A DNA stretch of 64,000 nucleotides from Dethiobacter alkaliphilus AHT 1 (GTDB lineage Bacteria > Bacillota > Dethiobacteria > Dethiobacterales > Dethiobacteraceae): contig NZ_ACJM01000001.1 in assembly GCF_000174415.1 (NCBI RefSeq), positions 248,001-312,000 of the forward strand, in the 5' to 3' direction. Positions within the stretch are counted from its first letter, which is position 1; every line of letters starts with the position of its first letter. Made by a program: the position numbers and the translations under genes. Under the pieces are notes generated by a model, which ran no database searches, was not told where the DNA came from, and worked only from the letters and a program-made list of their open reading frames with translations. Of this stretch, positions 6,875 to 14,778 are shown one piece after another.

Positions 6875-7441
6875 ATGCAAAAAAGCGGAATTTTAGTGGG
6901 AATATTGTTGGTTGTTCTGCTGCTGTTTATGGTGGCAGGGTGCCGCAATGGAGTAGATGAAACAGTTGTGGAGGAGCCTGTCTCATCCGGTGAATCCGGC
7001 ACCGCTGAAGAGAGAAGTGTTAGAAACGGACAAAAGGAAGCATCTGTGCCCGACCAGCCGGATGATGAAGTAGTGGTGGAGATGGTGATTCAGGCACATG
7101 CTGTGGCATTGGATATCTTTTTTTCCGCCTTTGAAGACGGCTTCTTAGGTGTTGAGCCCACCCCTTTTGATGAGGTACGGCCTACCCTTATTGAGCACTA
7201 TTCGGAGCGTCTGGTGGACAAGGAGTTTAAGCAGTTTTATGAAGAGTCACTGTGGGCCTGGGGATACGAGATGCACTTTGCTTTTCCCTTTTTTGACCGG
7301 GAAAATATCATTGATTTGGATGTAAAAAAACGTGAGGACACCAGAATTGTTGTCCGCGGCACCGCTTATGTCAATTATGAAGAGCATGACACCATCACAC
7401 AACATCTGATTTACGAAAACAGCCGCTGGGTCTTGGACTAA
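6875..7441 (+). CDS. Lipoprotein of unknown function
   Basis: 188 residues. A signal peptide (GILVGILLVVLLLFMVAGCR) ends in a lipobox with Cys at about residue 23, followed by an acidic, low-complexity linker of about 45 residues (VVEEPVSSGESGTAEE and on). The folded part (about 65-188) begins VVEMVIQAHAVALDIFFSAF and ends in alternating strands (RIVVRGTAYVNYEEHDTITQ), a shape seen in NTF2-like and IseA-like extracytoplasmic domains. I do not recognise the family. A terminator follows. It shares lipoprotein character and direction with the GerM-like gene but is separated from it by a hairpin. Confidence 0.75.
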   Translation: MQKSGILVGILLVVLLLFMVAGCRNGVDETVVEEPVSSGESGTAEERSVRNGQKEASVPDQPDDEVVVEMVIQAHAVALDIFFSAFEDGFLGVEPTPFDEVRPTLIEHYSERLVDKEFKQFYEESLWAWGYEMHFAFPFFDRENIIDLDVKKREDTRIVVRGTAYVNYEEHDTITQHLIYENSRWVLD

Positions 7442-7467
7442 TGTGGGGCCCGAAAGCTAACAAGTAT

Positions 7468-7505
7468 TGCAACACTGGGAACAGTTCCCGGTGTTGCATT
7501 TTTCT
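7468..7505 (+). terminator. Rho-independent terminator
   Basis: TGCAACAC-T-GGGAA-CAG-TTCCC-G-GTGTTGCA then TTTTTC. The dispersed element copy B begins straight after it. Confidence 0.9.
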
Positions 7506-7506
7506 T

Positions 7507-7570
7507 ATACTGTGTTATAACGCTTCGCAGTTAGCCAAGCTGCAAAGGTAACAAAATAAGCGTGCCTTTT
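7507..7570 (+). repeat. Dispersed two-hairpin element, copy B (internally deleted)
   Basis: It keeps the 5' part (TATAACGCTTCGCAGTTAGC) and the 3' end (AATAAGCGTGCC, then TTTT), but the middle is lost. The join lies at AAAGGTAAC, a motif that occurs both after hairpin I and in the loop of hairpin II of full copies, so recombination or slippage between the two could have made the deletion. Confidence 0.7.
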
Positions 7571-7672
7571 ATATAGAGGAAAAAATATACTATATTTAAG
7601 CAGGAAACAATGGCTTAAGAACTAAATAGTATATATGACAGATAAATTTTTCACTTCAGTGGGGGGAAACTA

Positions 7673-8002
7673 ATGTACCGGTTGCGTGTTTTGGATGCTA
7701 AGGCGGTGCACACAGAGGGACTAATGGAGATGATCGTTGAGCTGGATAAATATAGTGACCAGCCGTTCACAAGACAGATTTCGCAAACTCCTGTATCTGC
7801 AGATGAAGTATACATTTTGGTTCTGACAGAAGATGACCGGTTGGCCGGTTATCTGCAGTGTGGCCCGCTTGGAAAAGACAGCGAGCATTGTGGTTCATCT
7901 ATGAAAATCGACAGGCGGCAGGGTCAAAGTATTCTGATTTCGCAGCTCTTGCTGCGTGCCAAAAAAGACTTGCTGCGCTACGGTTACTCATACGCTCATT
8001 AA
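7673..8002 (+). CDS. Short GNAT-like N-acetyltransferase domain protein
   Basis: 109 residues after a strong GGGGGGAAACTA ribosome site. Resemblance to GNAT: a central strand YILVLTEDDRLAGYLQCGPL, then a basic stretch KIDRRQGQSILISQLLLRAKKD that recalls the acetyl-CoA loop and helix (QxxGxG/A, then SxLLxxA), and the ending LRYGYSYAH. The pyrophosphate loop is imperfect and the last GNAT strands are missing, so it may be truncated, divergent, or a non-catalytic GNAT fold. Copy B of the dispersed element lies about 100 bases upstream. Substrate unknown. Confidence 0.55.
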   Translation: MYRLRVLDAKAVHTEGLMEMIVELDKYSDQPFTRQISQTPVSADEVYILVLTEDDRLAGYLQCGPLGKDSEHCGSSMKIDRRQGQSILISQLLLRAKKDLLRYGYSYAH

Positions 8003-8007
8003 GAAGA

Positions 8008-8034
8008 ACAGGGCCGGGATAATCCCGGCCCTGT
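8008..8034. terminator. Bidirectional hairpin between convergent genes
   Basis: ACAGGGCCGGGAT and ATCCCGGCCCTGT are perfect inverted repeats around a single base. It lies between the ends of two converging genes; the T-runs on both sides are poor. Confidence 0.6.
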
Positions 8035-8041
8035 ATATTGT

Positions 8042-8899
8042 TTATTTATTAATTTCCAGGTTGCCTGATACCGATCTGACCTGTACCCGGTTTTCCCCGC
8101 TTCCCACGGTGCCGGCAAAGTTGCGGTTGCCGGAGAGAGAGTCTACGGTTATGGGAAAATCACTGTTTGCTTTGCCGGAAACCGTTTGAAACTGTACGCT
8201 AAACTCGGCGTCTTCCGGAAGAATTAGCGTGGTGTTGCCTGAAGTGGTGCTTACGGTAATATTATTGGCAAACTCTTTGTAATCCAGCGTTACGTCCCCG
8301 GAGACGGTTTTAGACGTCAGTTCTCCGGCAAACCCGGAAATGCTCAGATTGCCGGATGTGGTGCTTAAGTCGGCCCATTCTGCATTAAAGTCGGTGGCCC
8401 GCAGTTTGCCGGAAACAGACTTGAAAGCCAGTGTTTGTAAAGACAGGTCGGAAGCCAGCAGGTCGCCTGAAACCGTCTGAGCCCGCAGTTTTTCAGTGTA
8501 TTCACCAGGTACATAGACATCCAGGGTGAGCCGCAGGATGGTATTGAAGTTTATTCCCGGCTGCTGTTTTGGCCGGACATCAACGGAAATTCTGTTGCCG
8601 CTTTGCCGGGCAAAGTCATAGGGGATTAAATTAGGAGTTGCTTCACCATACAGGTGTACTTTAACTGTACTTTCTTCTGTGGGAATTATGTTTATATCGG
8701 TGCTGATGGTTTCAATAATGATTTCCTGCACTTCTTCACTTTCAAATACATGGGTTTCGTCGATGGTCTCCAGGCTGCCGGGGACTATCGAAGCAGTCCA
8801 GGGTCCTGCACCTGCTCCTAAAATTCCGGCAAGGGCAAAAGAGACAACCATCAGTGATAAGAGAATCATAACAATTTTTTTCATATCCAGGTTAAGCAT
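8042..8899 (-). CDS. DUF4097 beta-strand repeat protein (putative adhesin/LiaG-like)
   Basis: 285 residues: one N-terminal membrane helix (KIVMILLSLMVVSFALAGIL), then an extracellular right-handed beta-helix-like domain made of DUF4097 repeats. TVSGDL, SVSGKL, TTSGNL, TVSGDV, TTSGNT and SVSGNL recur about every 20 residues. LiaG and related proteins of cell-envelope stress operons share this domain. Its start overlaps the stop of the upstream gene (TAATG), so translation is probably coupled. It is the last gene of a padR-HAAS-DUF4097 operon, a common module in Firmicutes; the envelope signal it serves is unknown. Confidence 0.88.
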   Translation of the reverse strand: MLNLDMKKIVMILLSLMVVSFALAGILGAGAGPWTASIVPGSLETIDETHVFESEEVQEIIIETISTDINIIPTEESTVKVHLYGEATPNLIPYDFARQSGNRISVDVRPKQQPGINFNTILRLTLDVYVPGEYTEKLRAQTVSGDLLASDLSLQTLAFKSVSGKLRATDFNAEWADLSTTSGNLSISGFAGELTSKTVSGDVTLDYKEFANNITVSTTSGNTTLILPEDAEFSVQFQTVSGKANSDFPITVDSLSGNRNFAGTVGSGENRVQVRSVSGNLEINK

Positions 8900-9474
8900 T
8901 ACGAAACCCCCTTAATAATCTTGAGATTAAACTGCAGATATTTTACTGTTCCGATAAAGAAGAATTTAGTCAGGTATACGTTGCCGATGATAAATAGTAA
9001 GCCCAGGCAAATCAGTCCGATGGAAGCAAAAAACTGTGCTGCGGGTTGGACTAATGATGCATTGGTGACCGGCAAAATGGGCCCGGCCACGGTGGTAATG
9101 AAAACTACCACACCGGAAAAAATTATTGCCGAACCTGCCACATAGAAGGCAAATAGTACCGCCAGCATAGCAATGAAAGGACCCAAAACAATTACAAGAT
9201 TAAAAAAACCCAGACCCAGTGTGGCCAGCACAGCCCGGAAGATGTTACTAACAGAAGCATCGGTTTCTGCCTGATGAACGTGGTAGTCCGCATTAAACTG
9301 CCGGGCAATGGCGCGGGGATCTCCCAGGGATGCGGCGATTTCTTCCTCAGTTTTCCCGTCGGAGAGGCCGATGCGGAAGTGTTCTTCATAATCAAAAATT
9401 ATTTCATCACGGTCTTGCGTTGCTATGCCCGCCAGGGCCTTATTTAATGTGGTCATAAATTCATGTTTATTCAT
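8899..9474 (-). CDS. HAAS-domain (DUF1700-type) membrane protein
   Basis: 191 residues. The N-terminus ([14 protein letters not shown], then [33 protein letters not shown]) is the HAAS/DUF1700 helical domain found beside PadR regulators. About four membrane helices follow, ending in [11 protein letters not shown]. The start at 9474 is set by GGGGGAATACAG and overlaps the padR stop by eight bases. HAAS proteins act with a PadR repressor and a DUF4097 partner in membrane or envelope stress sensing; direct sensing is an inference from that conserved context. Confidence 0.85.
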   Translation of the reverse strand: MNKHEFMTTLNKALAGIATQDRDEIIFDYEEHFRIGLSDGKTEEEIAASLGDPRAIARQFNADYHVHQAETDASVSNIFRAVLATLGLGFFNLVIVLGPFIAMLAVLFAFYVAGSAIIFSGVVVFITTVAGPILPVTNASLVQPAAQFFASIGLICLGLLFIIGNVYLTKFFFIGTVKYLQFNLKIIKGVS

Positions 9475-9787
9475 CTGTATTCCCCCTGATAATTCGGTTA
9501 ACTCCTTCCACAAATGAAAACCATTCACTGCTTAATGATTCTTTGGTTTCCCGCCCCAATTCGGTTAACTGATAGTATTTACGCGGCGGCCCCTCTTGAG
9601 ATTCCTGGATGTAGGTGGTAAAAAAACCGCCATCCTTTAGCCGTTTCAGCAAAGGGTAGATTGTTCCTTCAGAAATGGCAATGTTTTTGGAAATCTCGTT
9701 AACCAGTTCGTATCCATAGCGGTCTTTTTGTGCCAGCAGCGCTAAAACACAAAGCTCCAGCACACCCTTTTTAAATTGTATATTCAT
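9467..9787 (-). CDS. PadR family transcriptional repressor
   Basis: 106 residues, the short (PadR-s) class without the long C-terminal helical dimer region. The winged helix is clear: [49 protein letters not shown] (recognition helix) and [14 protein letters not shown] (wing). The C-terminal helix ends [12 protein letters not shown]. It is first in its operon. A promoter and a 20-base palindrome overlapping the -35 lie just upstream, which points to autorepression. Confidence 0.92.
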   Translation of the reverse strand: MNIQFKKGVLELCVLALLAQKDRYGYELVNEISKNIAISEGTIYPLLKRLKDGGFFTTYIQESQEGPPRKYYQLTELGRETKESLSSEWFSFVEGVNRIIRGNTDE

Positions 9788-9828
9788 AACAACATCCTTT
9801 CACCCGGAAATGTTTCCCTCCTGAATAC

Positions 9829-9870
9829 AAGATAACACAAGCTACCTCACAATGCAAGGTACCTAGCATT
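9829..9870 (-). promoter_or_regulatory. Promoter and palindromic operator of the padR operon
   Basis: On the minus strand TTGCAT (9852-9857) and TATCTT (9829-9834) are 17 bases apart. AATGCAAGGT-ACCTAGCATT (9851-9870) is a 20-base palindrome with one mismatched pair and it covers the -35, a natural place for PadR to block RNA polymerase. Confidence 0.7.
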
Positions 9871-9904
9871 ATTTAGTCAGCCAGCTTTTAACTTTTAGAA
9901 CACC

Positions 9905-9990
9905 GGGGGTCAGGTTTAATCTTATTAATCATTTGCAAAAAGGCACTGCCAGGCTGAAAGGTGGAAAATTGGGAACTGGCCCCTATTATT
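9905..9990 (+). repeat. RAYT/REP-type repeat remnant
   Basis: GGGGGTCAGGTTTAAT followed by CTTATTAATCATTT recurs at 54510-54539 with one mismatch. About 50 bases further, GGGAACTGGCCCCTATT resembles an inverted partner (reversed it reads GGGGCCAGTTCCC). GGGGTCAGGTTT-type ends commonly flank solo remnants of Y1-transposase-linked (RAYT) elements. No transposase is present. Confidence 0.55.
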
Positions 9991-10074
9991 TCTAATAGAA
10001 TGGTTTAAAATAAGAGGAGACGGAGAAAATGTGTGGAAAAATGTCAATTAAACCATTTATTTCAGGAGATGACT

Positions 10075-11223
10075 ATGGCAAAATTAGAATTGATAGCTAC
10101 CGCTGCTTTCGGCTTGGAAGCGGTGGTGGCCAAAGAGTTAAAAGAGTTGGGTTATGCAGATCAGATGGTGGAAAATGGACGGGTAACTTTTGCCGGAGAT
10201 GAGGAGGCCATCTGTCGCACCAATCTGTGGTTGCGTTCGGCAGATCGGGTTTTGGTTAAGGTGGGAGAGTTTGCAGCTACTACTTTTGATGAGTTGTTTG
10301 AACAGACAAAAGCGCTGCCCTGGCCCGACTGGCTTCCGGCGGATGCAGAATTTCCGGTGGACGGTAAATCGGTTAAATCTAAGCTCTTTAGTGTTTCCGA
10401 TTGTCAGGCCATTGTTAAAAAAGCTATTGTGGAGAAGATGAAGGAAAAGTACGGTAAGGATTGGTTTGAAGAAACGGGCGGCCGCTATAAAATTGAAGTG
10501 GGTCTGCTAAAAGACAGGGCTACCCTCACCATTGATACCAGCGGCGCCGGATTGCACAAGCGGGGCTATCGTGAGCTGACTGCCAAAGCACCGCTGAGGG
10601 AAACCCTGGCCGCCGCCATGGTGCGGCTAAGTAACTGGCCCGCCGACCGGGTGCTGGCCGATCCCTTTTGTGGTTCGGGGACCATTCCGGTGGAGGCGGC
10701 GCTTCTTGCTCTAAATATTGCCCCGGGGCTGAAACGGCGTTTTGCCGCAGAAAAATGGCCTGTTATTTCTGAGCGCCTGTGGCGAAATGCCCGGGAGGAG
10801 GCCAAAAGCGCCATTGTTCAGGATCGTCAACTGCGGATTATCGGCACGGATATCGATGAGAAGGTGCTGAGCCTGGCGCGTCACCATGCCAGAAAAGCGG
10901 GAGTAGACAAGCATATCCATTTTCAGCAGATGCCCTTTACCAAGCTGCGTTCCCGGTACGAATACGGATTTATTATTTGCAATCCTCCCTACGGTGAACG
11001 GCTGGGAGATGTGCGGCAGGCTGAAGCCATTTATAAAGACATGCGCAGCGTATTTGACGGTTTGCCCACCTGGTCGTTCTTTGTCCTTTCATCCCATCTG
11101 GGGTTTGAGAAAATCTTGGGCCGGCCGGCAGATAAGAAAAGGAAACTGTATAATGGCCGCCTGCAGTGTAATTATTACATGTACCGCGGACCACAGCCAC
11201 AGCCCAAAAAAGAAAGCCAATAG
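10075..11223 (+). CDS. THUMP-domain class I RNA methyltransferase (YpsC/RlmL-N type)
   Basis: 382 residues. The N-terminal ferredoxin-like plus THUMP region (about 1-165) includes TAAFGLEAVVAKELKELGY, VSDCQAIVKKAIVEKM and the Thr-rich LTIDTSGAGLHKRGYR that ends THUMP. A UPF0020 methyltransferase follows: LADPFCGSGTIPVEAALLAL (SAM motif I), IIGTDIDEKVLSLARHHA, and the catalytic ICNPPYGERLG (NPPY, typical of N-methylation of a base amino group). B. subtilis YpsC and the N-terminal half of E. coli RlmL (23S G2445) are the nearest kinds, so rRNA is the likely target. ATG 10075 lies eight bases after GGAG; an earlier ATG overlaps that site. Confidence 0.9.
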   Translation: MAKLELIATAAFGLEAVVAKELKELGYADQMVENGRVTFAGDEEAICRTNLWLRSADRVLVKVGEFAATTFDELFEQTKALPWPDWLPADAEFPVDGKSVKSKLFSVSDCQAIVKKAIVEKMKEKYGKDWFEETGGRYKIEVGLLKDRATLTIDTSGAGLHKRGYRELTAKAPLRETLAAAMVRLSNWPADRVLADPFCGSGTIPVEAALLALNIAPGLKRRFAAEKWPVISERLWRNAREEAKSAIVQDRQLRIIGTDIDEKVLSLARHHARKAGVDKHIHFQQMPFTKLRSRYEYGFIICNPPYGERLGDVRQAEAIYKDMRSVFDGLPTWSFFVLSSHLGFEKILGRPADKKRKLYNGRLQCNYYMYRGPQPQPKKESQ

Positions 11224-11237
11224 ATTGGGAGGACGCA

Positions 11238-11885
11238 ATGTTTAAACATATCCTGTTTGATTTGGACGGTACCCTAACAGACCCGGTGGAGGGGATTTTG
11301 CGTTCCCTGCGCCATACGCTGGAGCATTTTGGTTTAGAGCAAGAGGATGAAAATCAGCTTAAAGCCTTTATCGGCCCGCCTTTGGCCGATTCTTTCCGCA
11401 GCTTGTACGGCTTCAATGAAGAACAGGTGGCGGAGGCAATCTGCTTGTACCGTGCCCACTATGCAGAGGATGGTATTTTTGGCAATAAGGTTATGCCCGG
11501 TATGGTGGAGCTTTTGACCCTCCTGCAAAGCGAAGGGAAAAAGATGTATGTGGCCACCACTAAAATGACTGCCTTTGCCCAGCAAGTATTGGAGATTTTT
11601 AAGCTGGACGGTTTTTTCTCGCTGGTCATCGGCGGAAATCCAGATGGTACCCGTACCGCAAAGCGGGAAATTATAGCAGAAATACTGGAGGTGATTCCTC
11701 CCCGGGAGCAAAAGCAGGCAGTGATGATCGGCGACAGAAAGTATGATATCATCGGGGCCAAGGCACACGGTATGGCTTCTATCGCTGTTACTTTTGGTTA
11801 CGGTTCTGAAGCAGAGCTCAGAAATGAAGAACCCGATTATCTTGTTTCATCGGTGGCGGAACTGGCAAGGCTGCTCTGCCAATAA
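11238..11885 (+). CDS. HAD family hydrolase, phosphoglycolate phosphatase-like
   Basis: 215 residues. HAD motif I is FDLDGTLTDP (nucleophile and acid Asp), motif II VATTKMT (Thr), motif III the Lys in TAKREII, motif IV MIGDRKYDIIGA. A helical cap sits between I and II, so this is the subfamily IA fold of PGP/YjjG/PpaX enzymes. PpaX-type proteins hydrolyse pyrophosphate from HPr kinase; Gph types remove phosphate from phosphoglycolate; which applies cannot be told. It is 14 bases behind the methyltransferase gene, behind GGGAGGACGCA, and is probably cotranscribed. Confidence 0.88.
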   Translation: MFKHILFDLDGTLTDPVEGILRSLRHTLEHFGLEQEDENQLKAFIGPPLADSFRSLYGFNEEQVAEAICLYRAHYAEDGIFGNKVMPGMVELLTLLQSEGKKMYVATTKMTAFAQQVLEIFKLDGFFSLVIGGNPDGTRTAKREIIAEILEVIPPREQKQAVMIGDRKYDIIGAKAHGMASIAVTFGYGSEAELRNEEPDYLVSSVAELARLLCQ

Positions 11886-12030
11886 GCGGTACTTGGTTTG
11901 CCGGTTAATGTATATTGGTGGGATGTTTTAAAAAAACTTAACGAATTAGGGCGTCGATGTAAAAAAACAGTAACATTAGCGGGTACAGCATCTGTTATGA
12001 TAGTAAGGAGATGCTGGGAAGGGGAATTCT

Positions 12031-13005
12031 ATGATTAAAAATGCGTTTCCGCTATTGATACTGTTACTTATGCTTACCGGCTGTGCTTCCTCTTCTTCCC
12101 CAAACGAAAAGGAATTTGTCCAGCTGGACATGTCTGCTGATGTGGGCGACCAAATCATCAGCCTGGCCGATGTTAACTTTAAAGTTGTCCCGGAACAAAC
12201 TTATTATATCCTGCTGGATGAGAGCCTAAGTGATGACGGCTCTAAGTTTGTGCGTAAATTTATAAAATATGATGGTTCTGATGGCGCTGAAGGTGCTGTG
12301 GAAGAGCTGGAAAATGAAGTAGAACTTCCTTATTCATTTAAATCGGCGGATGATGCGAGAAACTGGCTGCGGGAATTTGCTCCGGAGGAACTTGCGCTTT
12401 ATCCAAAGACCTACTTAAGTGACAGTGTGCTGTCTCATTGGGAGCAGGAAGGCTATGATTACAGTGTGGAAGCAAAAAATGTTGCCCCGCTGGAGAGCTT
12501 CAAGAGAATGGGCGCAGTCACCCGCATCAGTGATCCGTTACTGATTGAGCACGATGCCCAGGAGTTAATAAAAAAGATTGAGCGGATTGAGAAGGATTAC
12601 CTGCCTGATCACGCCAATATTGATGTAACCCGTGACCTGGAAGCGCTTTCTCAGTCTTTTAACTACCGGACTCAGGTTCGTTTGTTTAATGAGCCGGGTC
12701 GCTCTCAGTTGGTGTCGCTGTTGGATATTGAGCTGACCTATCGTGTGGATGAACTTGGCCACCCACTGGAATTAACGCTGGAGGCATCCTTTGAAAACCG
12801 CGAAGAGCATATAACCGGACGGTTGCTGCCGGTGATTGATGATTTGGCTACCTTTGCCTGGATGATGCGCGATGGCCTTGTGGAGGAGTTTGGAATTTAC
12901 GGTGTGGGCAATAACAACTCTGAGCTGAATTACGCCAATATCAGTTTATATTATGAGGGCGAGGAAACAGGTGCCCACTACAGAGAAAACTTCTCTGTTC
13001 GTTGA
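12031..13005 (+). CDS. Lipoprotein of unknown function
   Basis: 324 residues. The signal peptide ends LLLMLTGCASSSS (lipobox Cys about 14). The mature part is acidic, with no recognised domain and no further membrane helix. It contains a helix-rich middle (HDAQELIKKIERIEKDYL) and late alternating strands (VSLLDIELTYRVDELGHPLE), where a beta-sandwich may end. ATG follows GAAGGGGAATTCT. A terminator-like hairpin starts about 40 bases after the stop and overlaps the next gene's ribosome site. Extracytoplasmic location is seen; function is unknown. Confidence 0.75.
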   Translation: MIKNAFPLLILLLMLTGCASSSSPNEKEFVQLDMSADVGDQIISLADVNFKVVPEQTYYILLDESLSDDGSKFVRKFIKYDGSDGAEGAVEELENEVELPYSFKSADDARNWLREFAPEELALYPKTYLSDSVLSHWEQEGYDYSVEAKNVAPLESFKRMGAVTRISDPLLIEHDAQELIKKIERIEKDYLPDHANIDVTRDLEALSQSFNYRTQVRLFNEPGRSQLVSLLDIELTYRVDELGHPLELTLEASFENREEHITGRLLPVIDDLATFAWMMRDGLVEEFGIYGVGNNNSELNYANISLYYEGEETGAHYRENFSVR

Positions 13006-13044
13006 CATCAGAGAGAATGTAATACTTTGTTAATAAAGGGTTTG

Positions 13045-13101
13045 AACCACTTTTGTCGAATAGTGCTCTGTATGCCGCAAATTCGACAGAGGTGGTTTTT
13101 T
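13045..13101 (+). promoter_or_regulatory. Leader hairpin with T-run and inverted Spo0A-box-like arms that holds the kinase RBS
   Basis: AACCACTTTTGTCGAAT (13045-13061) and ATTCGACAGAGGTGGTT (13081-13097) pair at 15 of 17 positions and are followed by six Ts up to the ATG. The arms carry TTGTCGAA (13053-13060) and its inverse TTCGACAG (13082-13089), the Spo0A-box form. The ribosome site GAGGTGG is inside the right arm. It can be a terminator for the upstream gene, an RBS-hiding structure, a Spo0A operator, or several of these. Confidence 0.6.
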
Positions 13102-14778
13102 ATGTATCTCCCACGGCGCAACTCTCTGGGATGGCGATACTTTTGGGTGCTAAGTACAGTGATTGCTGTGCTGGTAATTATTAACTTTATCTGGAGTACC
13201 CTTTCTTTTCGGGAAAGTGAATATAACCGTGTTCGGGAAAAGGCTTCGATAATAACGGAGCAGTTTATTGCCACCCGTTCTTTTATAGCTAAGAATCAGG
13301 ACCGCATTAATAACGATTCGCAGGGCAATTTTGAATTTAAGCATTTGAATCCGGCGGCGGTGGGCAGGGGGGTAGGCGATCTGCTGGCGGAGCGTACAGA
13401 TTATGCCATTAAACAGGTCCGGGTAAATCCGCGCAATCCCCAAAACGAGCCGGATGCTTTTGAGCGGGAAGCATTGGAGCGCTTCTCTCAGGACAGCAGC
13501 TTGGAGGAAATCTATCAGGAAGCTGATATGGATGGGCAGAGCGTGTTCCGCTATATTGTGCCTCTCTACATAGAGGAGTCCTGTCTTGACTGTCACGGCG
13601 GAGAGGCAGGTACCATCGATGTAGCCGGTTTTGCCAGCGAGGGCCTGCAGGAGGGTGATCTGGGCGGTGCCATAAGTGTTGTGGTTCCCACTGATTTAAC
13701 TCAGGCTGCGTTAGGTAGTTTCCGTAACCGCCTTTTTGTATTCAGCGCTATATTGCTTGTTGTAACCCTTTCCGTCATCATGTTTGTCACCAGCCGTTTG
13801 GTGGCCCGGCCCCTCCAGGAGTTGACAAACCGGGTACTGGAGGTAGGTAAGGGAAATCTGAATGCCGATTTCGGCGATATCCATGCTTATGGGGAAGTTG
13901 CTACCCTTTCCCGGGAGTTTTCCGACATGGTCGCCAAAATAAAAGACCTCTATGATAATATGGAGCGGAAGGTCAAGTCCCGTACCAGGGAATTGGAAGC
14001 GGCCAATCTGCGGCTGACGGAAGGAAAAAAATCTCTGGCCGTGCTTAACCAAAAGCTCAGCGAAAACAGCCGCTTAAAGAGTGAGTTTATGGCCACCATG
14101 ACTCATGAGCTGCGGACACCGCTAACTTCCATTGTGGCTTTCTGTGAGCTACTTCTCGATGAAATACCCGGACCCATTAATGAAGAGCAGCAAGAAAACC
14201 TGATGGATATTAAAACCAGTGCCCAGCAGCTGATGCTGTTGATTAATGATATTTTGGATATGGCCAAGTTTGAAGCAGGTCATTTGCGCCTGGATAAAGA
14301 AAATGTAGACTTAAATGATGTCTTTCGTGCCGTTCGCCGCACCATGTCTTCCATTGCCTATCAAAACGGTGTGCGCCTGGATGTAAGCGCAGTTGATTTG
14401 CCGCTGGTTTACGGTGATCCGGAACGGTTACGGCAAATGCTCAGTAACCTTATTGCCAATGCTGTTAAACACAGTAAGGAAGGCGGCTATGTTCACATCT
14501 ACGCCAAAGCAGACAATGAGTTTGCCGCCATTTCCGTGGAAGATAACGGGGACGGCATTCCTCCGGAATTGATGCCGCATATCTTTGAGAAATTCCGGCA
14601 GGGGGAAGATTCACTAAAACGCCGTCGCAACGGCACAGGCCTGGGCCTGGCGTTGGTGAAAACGCTTGCAGAATTACAGGATGGCAATATCTCAGTTAAC
14701 AGTGAAGTCGGAGAAGGAACCACATTTACAATCCACATTCCCTTTGCCAAGCAAGAAGGAGGATTAAATGATGAGTAA
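13102..14778 (+). CDS. Sensor histidine kinase with Tll0287-like (DUF3365) haem-type sensor domain
   Basis: 558 residues. Order: membrane helix (about 12-32); extracytoplasmic DUF3365/Tll0287-like domain with CLDCH at 161-165, the CxxCH pattern for covalent c-type haem; second membrane helix (about 211-230); HAMP (about 233-290); short coiled coil; HisKA with phospho-acceptor His335 in FMATMTHELRTP; HATPase with NLIANAVKHS (N box), VEDNGDGIPP (G1) and GTGLGLALVK (G2). In the family this sensor domain is thought to bind haem and sense redox or gas ligands; binding here is inferred from CxxCH only. ATG 13102 lies six bases after GAGGTGG. It overlaps the response regulator gene by 11 bases, its obvious partner. 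Confidence 0.9.
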   Translation: MYLPRRNSLGWRYFWVLSTVIAVLVIINFIWSTLSFRESEYNRVREKASIITEQFIATRSFIAKNQDRINNDSQGNFEFKHLNPAAVGRGVGDLLAERTDYAIKQVRVNPRNPQNEPDAFEREALERFSQDSSLEEIYQEADMDGQSVFRYIVPLYIEESCLDCHGGEAGTIDVAGFASEGLQEGDLGGAISVVVPTDLTQAALGSFRNRLFVFSAILLVVTLSVIMFVTSRLVARPLQELTNRVLEVGKGNLNADFGDIHAYGEVATLSREFSDMVAKIKDLYDNMERKVKSRTRELEAANLRLTEGKKSLAVLNQKLSENSRLKSEFMATMTHELRTPLTSIVAFCELLLDEIPGPINEEQQENLMDIKTSAQQLMLLINDILDMAKFEAGHLRLDKENVDLNDVFRAVRRTMSSIAYQNGVRLDVSAVDLPLVYGDPERLRQMLSNLIANAVKHSKEGGYVHIYAKADNEFAAISVEDNGDGIPPELMPHIFEKFRQGEDSLKRRRNGTGLGLALVKTLAELQDGNISVNSEVGEGTTFTIHIPFAKQEGGLNDE

